NCBI GenBank assembly: GCA_039881045.1
Contig: JAYWVB010000083.1
Location: 1-64,000 of the forward strand
Source: Chaetomium olivaceum
Lineage: Eukaryota > Ascomycota > Sordariomycetes > Sordariales > Chaetomiaceae
Reading direction: 5' to 3'
Length of the DNA: 64,000 bases
Shown piece after piece: positions 58,580 through 64,000 of the stretch; the first letter of the stretch is position 1; each line of letters starts with the position of its first letter. Position numbers and translations under genes: made by a program. The notes below the pieces were generated by a model. That model made no database searches, was not told the DNA's origin, and worked only from the letters and a program-made list of their open reading frames with translations.

Positions 58580-60319
58580 TCACAGGTCGTAGTCTTGGTC
58601 AACGCCCCCATGGGCCGAGTCCGGGGCAAAAGGGCCACCGAAGGCATTAAATCCCATGTTGCCCAAATTCATGCCGTTGATTGCTTGAAAGTTGGTCGTC
58701 GACGGCTTAGTCTCGGTGCCGAAGCTTGGGAAGCCGTAGGGGTTGTAATAACCGCCTCTACCCTGGACGCATAGCGGGTTGAACGTGCCGGCCCCCATGG
58801 TCTGTTGCTGGAAATAGTTGGTGCCAGAAGAGGGAGGCTGAGACGTAAATAGCGGCGTGCTGGTCTCTTGAGCAAACGTACGAGACGGATTTGGCGGGCT
58901 TTTGCGCTGCAGACGCTAGCGACAGGTTCGAGTTCAGGGACTGAAGGGCAGGGCGGCGGCGGAGTTCAAACCTGCAGCAGGTGTGAGAAGGGAGAAACAA
59001 CCACCAAAAAGGTGGACTTACCCAGAGTCTCTGGGTGAGCTCTCGACTTGTACTGCAAACAATTAGCGTTGAATGCAATACCACTGGCGGTGTGTCTCCT
59101 TACCACCACTAGGTTTCGGCGGGTCACGAAAGATGTCATAGTTGTCAATAGAACCAGAGGCTTCGGCATTGTCATCATGCCGGGTGCGCCGGTTTCGGGA
59201 TGCTGCTTGTCGAGTAAGTCTGGTCGAAGTCCGCGTGCGTGCTGTTCCTGGTGCCGCAGCTGCGCCGGAACGGCGGCCTCGCTTTGGCTTTGGGACATCG
59301 CAGTCCTCGAACTTGCGGTCCTAGAAAACGATAGGTATCAGAACTGGGCCCTCAGCCGGGGGCGGCACAGCGCCATGTGTCCGTGAGCATGACTCACCGG
59401 GCTTCCCTCGATCGACGGGCTGGCATAAATATCGCGAACACGCTGGAACTCGCCGTCCTCCGCCCATACGAACTCGTTAGGAACAATCCCTGATGATGTC
59501 TCCTCCATCTGTTTCAAAACAGAATCATCCTTCCGTTGGTTGCGCATCCTCTTCTGAATCTCGTCTGCCGAGTCGAAGAGACCCATGCCGGGGTACCTCA
59601 CCCCCTTCAGCTTGCTAACGTCATTTTCGTCGTCAAACTCGGTGCTCTCCGACGGAAGTTCGGAAACAGGGACACTGTCCGCAGTCTCGGCCTCCGATGG
59701 CCACCTCCGATAATACTTGGCACGTGTGTCGTTTTCCGGGGTGCTGGGAACGGAATGGTCGGACCGAGAACGCTTCAGAAACGGTGTTGGATAGCTCGAG
59801 TTGTCAAAATGGCCATGAGGGCCATCCTGAAAATGGGTAGGTAACGCGGCCCAGTGACCCGCGGCTGCCAGAGGGTCGATGTATTCGTCAGGGTCCGGCT
59901 TGACTAGGTCTTGGTCGATGTTTGAGGTAACATCGGACTTGTTGCTCTGTTGTCTGATGTGAGCCCGCAGTTCTTGAGTCTATGTGTACAACGGTTAGAC
60001 TTACAGCTGCATTTGATTGTCTTCCTCTTCTGCCTGTTTTCTTTTGCTCCTTCGCGGCCATGCGTTCCGCGAGAAGAGCGTTAATTCCATACTGCTCGCA
60101 CCAGTTGTCATACTGCCGAACCTCATCCAGAGCTATCCGGTCGTCGCGTGCTCTCAGTTCGGCCTTGAAGCGGTGGGCGAGGTGGCTCTTCGATGAGATG
60201 TGGGTGAGGAGATGGGAGAGATCTGAAAACCCGGGCTTCTTGGGACAGAGTGTGCATCGGAGGGGGATGGAGGCAGGGTCGCTCCTCACAACCAAGTCCA
60301 TGGGTGCAACCGCAGCCAT
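58580..60319 (-). CDS. Nuclear protein with a C2H2/U1-like zinc finger
   Basis: The N-terminal part has one finger, LRCTLCPKKPGFSDLSHLLTH followed by ISSKSHLAHRF, of the U1/matrin style, then a helical basic segment (FKAELRARDDRIALDEV, LLAERMAAKEQKK). The middle is acidic and Ser/Pro-rich (KYYRRWPSEAETADS, GMGLFDSADEIQKRMRNQR), then an AT-hook-like PKPKRGRRSG and a Gly/Asn/Phe-rich tail (GGYYNPYGFPSFG to HGGVDQDYDL). Function unknown to me; nucleic-acid binding is likely. Introns: a donor at 60005 (GTAAGT; 25 or 58 nt, see findings), one near 59318-59399, and two near 58974-59110. A one-base shift near 58907 (A run) is needed to reach the C-terminal frame. The leader has an intron at 60326-60396 ending six bases before the ATG. 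Confidence 0.7.
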
Positions 60320-62406
60320 GATCTTCTGATAGTCAGTATCTATCAAGTTGTGCCAACGCAGGTATCAGCTGCCAGGGCTGGTTTGGGGTAACTCACTGAT
60401 ACAGGCGGCTATGTTGGCAGGGCCAACCGCAGGATAATTGACGACGAGGGAACGGAGTCCAGTGGAGAAACAGGCAGATGTCACCAAGTGATGTCGGTAT
60501 TGGGGGCAGGAGAGACCTAGAATTCCGGCATGGAAGATATGGGAATGTGACGACGGATGGTGGTGTGGTATAGGTAAGGAGCGGTTGATGGGCGTCTAAC
60601 AACGACTTCTCAAACGTTTGAGCCTAGCAGGACGATGGAGTGGTGAGATCTGAAATGCAACAAATATCGCAGGACTGGCAGAGTTCTGTATTGACCCCAA
60701 GATCTGGACCCTGGGTGCCAATGTCGAGGACTGATGGTAATGCAGTCGCAGCTCGAACAGAAACCCGGGAGAAAACCTAGACGAGAGAAGACGCGTCAGA
60801 AGAAGGGACGATAGTGCGTGACCGGGGATAAAAATTGGAAGCGACCATGGATTTCCTAGTCGTCATAAACGCCACCTTGAGGAATGCGGTGGAAGGAACG
60901 AACTGCTGGTTGGTAGGTTGGGCGTATTTTGAAAGGCGGGTGCCTGAGAATGGTGGAATCAAGAATTGAGAGGGAAGGAACGGTCGGGTCACATGTGAAT
61001 TGCTGGAACTGAAGAGCAACACACTGTGAAATTGTGGTTGTGTTTGTCTTTTTTTTCAGACTGCGAAGTGGTCGATGCGGCGAGAGAGAGTCGAAAACCC
61101 TTGAGAGGAATAAGTTTGCTGTAGTCCTAAAGATCGAAAAATCGCAGTTTCTTGCAAGGTGATGCTCGAAGGGTGCAACCTAGAAACACACTGCCGGATG
61201 GATCTAAATGACTCTAATAGATGCATTCTAAGAATGAATCATGTAACATGACAAGTTGGAATGTTTAAAAGATGTATTCTCGAAAGCGGTGTGGGATGTG
61301 AGCCGAGGGCTGGAGATGAAGACGAGACAGCCGGTGTTGCGGCGATCGAAGCTTTCTGAGCAAAGGCTTGCTAGACTCATTGAGCCCCAGGGACATGAGA
61401 AGTGTGCCGAGTATAGTAAAACAGAAGGAATTCCACATACCTTGGATCATAGTTCAGAGTTGCTCGGCGAGGCTTGCAAATGCAAGTTCAGAAAGTGGGT
61501 TGTGAGTAAGAGAAGAAGCAAAGGAATTTACTTCCAGGTTAATATTTAGTTTCAAAAAGCTGAACCGAAGAAAGACCCACGTACCCCTCGTTCAACGACA
61601 ACCATAGTCCGGCATGTGACGGGAAAGAATCTACTTAACACTCCCGAGAAGGTCCGGGGTGCTTAGCAAGTGATTAACAGCTTGGCCTAGTCGGGAAAGC
61701 CAGCTATGGGTATTGGATTTAGCATAACCATGGTAACTACTAGGCAATGGATAAGGAGGTCAAAATACTGTATCTGATAATATTATGAAGTATCAACAGT
61801 CAAGCAAGGGGCCAAGTGGATGGGAATAGCCTTGGCTGAATGCAAGCGGCACCTACCATAATTGCTATTTAGTGATTGTTTGTGATACAGACAACATATT
61901 GTCAAACCAGGCCGAGAACCACAGTTCACTTGTGCAAAGCTTTTTGGGACAAGATGTGAGGGATGGAGTGTAAAGACAGGGTTTGCTTATACAAAGGGCA
62001 TTGAATCCAATCATTTGGCTGGTGTGGTCAATGAAGGTCTTAAGGTTAAAATTCGAGTGTCATTGGACTTCAAAAAGAAGCTGGGTAACCCAAGAATTCC
62101 TCTTCTCCAAGTGGTTGGGTAGAAATGATACAGCCGACTTTTGGCTGAAGAGTTGCTCCCGCCGTCCGAAACGAGGACGGGGGAGTTCTTTGTTCCACTA
62201 ACGGATATGGTAAGGTCATAGGGATCATACCGATTCCATGCTAGTAAGAATATGATAGCTAGGAATGGTGAGGGAACAGTGACAATTGATATTCTCTTGG
62301 CTTGTTTCCTACCCAACGCTTGGAGTACTGCTGGGAGGCCATAGACGGCAAGAGACGGGCGTGGTAGGATGGGTATAAGGAGGTAAGAGGTGTAAATTAC
62401 TACTCA
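60320..62406. other. Intergenic with a 5'-leader intron
   Basis: From 60320 to about 60700 this is the leader and promoter of the zinc-finger gene, with a 71-nt intron at 60326-60396 (GTGAGT; CTGAC; ATCAG). The rest, rather AT-rich between 61100 and 62300, holds no recognised gene. Confidence 0.5.
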
Positions 62407-63451
62407 TCAGCCTAACACCCGCTTGGTCGTCGACTTGGGCATGCAGTAAACCTCGTCGACAGGCTGTAGCCCGGGATATTGAAGCAAACTCAGCCCCGCA
62501 AGCCCAAAAACAGTGTGCCACACATCGACCATGTCACCGGGTCTGTCTGCGATGCCGCCTCGCTCGGGGTCCTGGCAGCGTAAAATGAAGGCGACCAGCT
62601 GGTCCTTATCGATCCAGTGTGTCTTGCCAATCATTTCCAAGCTGCTTAGAACCCACCAGCTATAACAGACATCCTCCTTCTTCTCCGGTCGGCCGTTGAG
62701 GCCGCCACCAGCAATCTGCCTTTCGCTCAGCCACCGCCCAAGCCGCTCTTTGTCCACGAGGTCCTGTCTGCCGGCGATGGTCAAGGCGGCGACGCATGTA
62801 AATATCTGCCCGGAATGGGACTCAGCACCTGGGCTCACGCCATATCCACCATCAAAGTTGGCACATGCCGCGACATGGTTGACTGCCTTGTCAACGTCGA
62901 CGAGGTCGAGAAGGCCGAGGAGAGACAGCGCATTGAACGCGCCGTAGAGGAACCGGGTGTCCTCCTCCCCCCATTCGTCGCCGGCGAATGTACCTGTCTC
63001 ACGGTTCTGGAGATTGGCGATATCTGAACAAGCCCCGTCAGTATGCTAGCCCCTACTCTCAACACGCCATGCCGGGAGACGCACACTGGCCCACCTGTGC
63101 TTTGCCTTTCCCTCGCGTCTCTAGTTCGTCAAAGGCGTCGACTGTGGCAAGAATCTGCACCGCGCTGACGGTAGAGAGCATGTGGGCGTCATGGCCGGGC
63201 GCAGCACCAAAGCCGCCATTCTCGTGCTGACATGAGAGCACAAAGTCGATGGTCTCGGCGCGTGGTAGGGCGTCGGGTTTGCCCAGGAGATGCAGGGCTG
63301 TCAGTCCCCAGTAGAGCCCGTTGAGTCGGAGATGCTCCGTTAGCCAGTAGTCATATTCATCTTTCCTCGAATCCAAACTTTGGATGTATTTGACGTGAGC
63401 TGACGTGGCCAGCTGGAGTTCCTCCGGAAGCTGATTTAAACTTTGCGACAT
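62407..63451 (-). CDS. bet2: Rab geranylgeranyltransferase beta subunit
   Basis: Catalytic subunit of GGTase II, which attaches geranylgeranyl groups to Rab GTPases for vesicle traffic. Prenyltransferase alpha-alpha repeats are clear: DFVLSCQHENGGFGAAPGHD, YIANLQNRETGTFAGD, ANFDGGYGVSPGAESHSGQ, RQIAGGGLNGRPEKKED and ILRCQDPERGGIADRPGD. Zinc ligands are the Asp and Cys of EDVCYSWW and the His of VDVWHTVFG. Start MSQSLNQLPEELQLAT. The intron is 63024-63084 with donor GTGCGT, not the GTGGGC ten bases before it; this choice gives QVGQ-Y-IANLQNR and 984 coding bases, 327 residues, in frame without correction, the usual family length. Confidence 0.94.
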
Positions 63452-64000
63452 GTTGTGAAGTTGCGGCGGTTGCCATTTCATCGAACCTCTTGGAGAAATT
63501 GCGGGGAAGATCGCGGGGCCGCCAAGGCCGGCGGATGCACTTGAATGCTTGGCTATCTTACGTAACACACGACTTTCATCCTGTTGGCATGCCGAAGCCC
63601 AGATATGCTTTCTAGCAAGGCCCCGACGTTACGATGCAAGGTCCAGAGGGTCAAGCGGTAAAAGAGGACTCCAGAATTCTCCGATCTTGGCTGCGCTCGC
63701 TTTGGTGGGAACCGGCTCGTTCCGAATTCCCGCCGCTGAGCCCGATCTCCATTGGCTCTGCTGTTGGAGCTCACGTCTCAGAGATTGGCGCCCGGGCTTC
63801 GCCGACAAACCCGAGCTGGGTTCTTGCGAATGGGGTGGGAGGGCAGGACGAACCGACGAGGCTTCTCGCTCATAAGCTGATTGCGCTACGGGATGCACGT
63901 AAATGCAATGTGATGATTCTGTCTCAGTGTGGTACGCCAACCCGGCCGCCATCGGGCTCTCGGCGCTGAAACGAGACGAGTGAAATCAAGGTGGGGTTAG
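63452..64000. other. Right edge, upstream of BET2
   Basis: Promoter region of BET2 and beyond. Open frames continue to the edge but none shows a recognisable domain. Confidence 0.4.

Noticed and set aside
1..64000. CRISPR arrays, operons, bacterial insertion sequences, rRNA genes
   Set aside because: The DNA is eukaryotic; no regularly spaced repeats, no IS-type transposase, and no 5S or large rRNA sequence were seen.

Overview
The window looks like nuclear DNA of a filamentous ascomycete, most probably a Sordariomycete of the Sordariales/Chaetomiaceae type. The signs are short introns (about 50-100 nt) with GTANGT donors, CTRAC-like branch sites and CAG/TAG ends, GC-rich third codon positions, CT-rich leaders, a tRNA gene with a short intron, and a gene set typical of that class. 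The family placement is inference from protein resemblance recalled without a search. There is no operon structure; genes are independent and separated by long intergenic stretches.

Layout from left to right: the 3' part of a conserved Cys-rich protein (+, to 689); an MTM1/SLC25A39-type mitochondrial carrier (+, 2192-3861); an MSB1/MUG8-type morphogenesis protein (-, 4869-8338); uracil-DNA glycosylase (-, 11699-12949); a CDC1/TED1-type metallophosphoesterase (-, 14106-16400); an intracellular GH3 beta-glucosidase with PA14 insert (-, 17969-21008); a 6 kb gene desert; a mitochondrial protein (+, 27006-28342) convergent with mitochondrial ribosome recycling factor (-, 28574-29464); a tRNA-Val(UAC) (+, 29714-29799); a BAH-PHD chromatin protein with an AT-hook (-, 30755-32371); ATG22 (-, 33291-35394); a DUF3602/Par32-type protein (-, 37069-37764); a 5'-truncated LINE with a perfect 13-bp target-site duplication (38229-40428); a small secreted Cys-containing protein (+, 41614-42012); a fumarylacetoacetase-family enzyme (-, 42869-44013); the LYR protein SDHAF1/Sdh6 (+, 44545-44843); a sugar-porter MFS transporter (-, 48909-50694); MSH3 (+, 54257-57848); a zinc-finger nuclear protein (-, 58580-60319); and BET2, the Rab geranylgeranyltransferase beta subunit (-, 62407-63451).

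Themes: mitochondrial maintenance (carrier, RRF, SDHAF1, one further presequence protein), DNA repair (UNG and MSH3, both with an N-terminal PCNA-binding box), chromatin silencing, autophagy and vesicle traffic, and sugar use (beta-glucosidase and sugar transporter, not adjacent). They share no obvious pathway cluster.

The most striking global feature is that about twelve of the nineteen protein genes read in frame only after adding or removing single bases, nearly always one base short in a run of 2-6 identical G, C, A or T. Genes such as beta-glucosidase, UNG, the MFS transporter, DUF3602 and BET2 are intact. This looks like consensus error at short homopolymers rather than pseudogenes, and reading frames given here for the affected genes are therefore approximate. 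Local gems are a 6-nt microexon in ATG22, two probable GC-AG introns, a possible ultra-short intron in the zinc-finger gene, and the LINE insertion.
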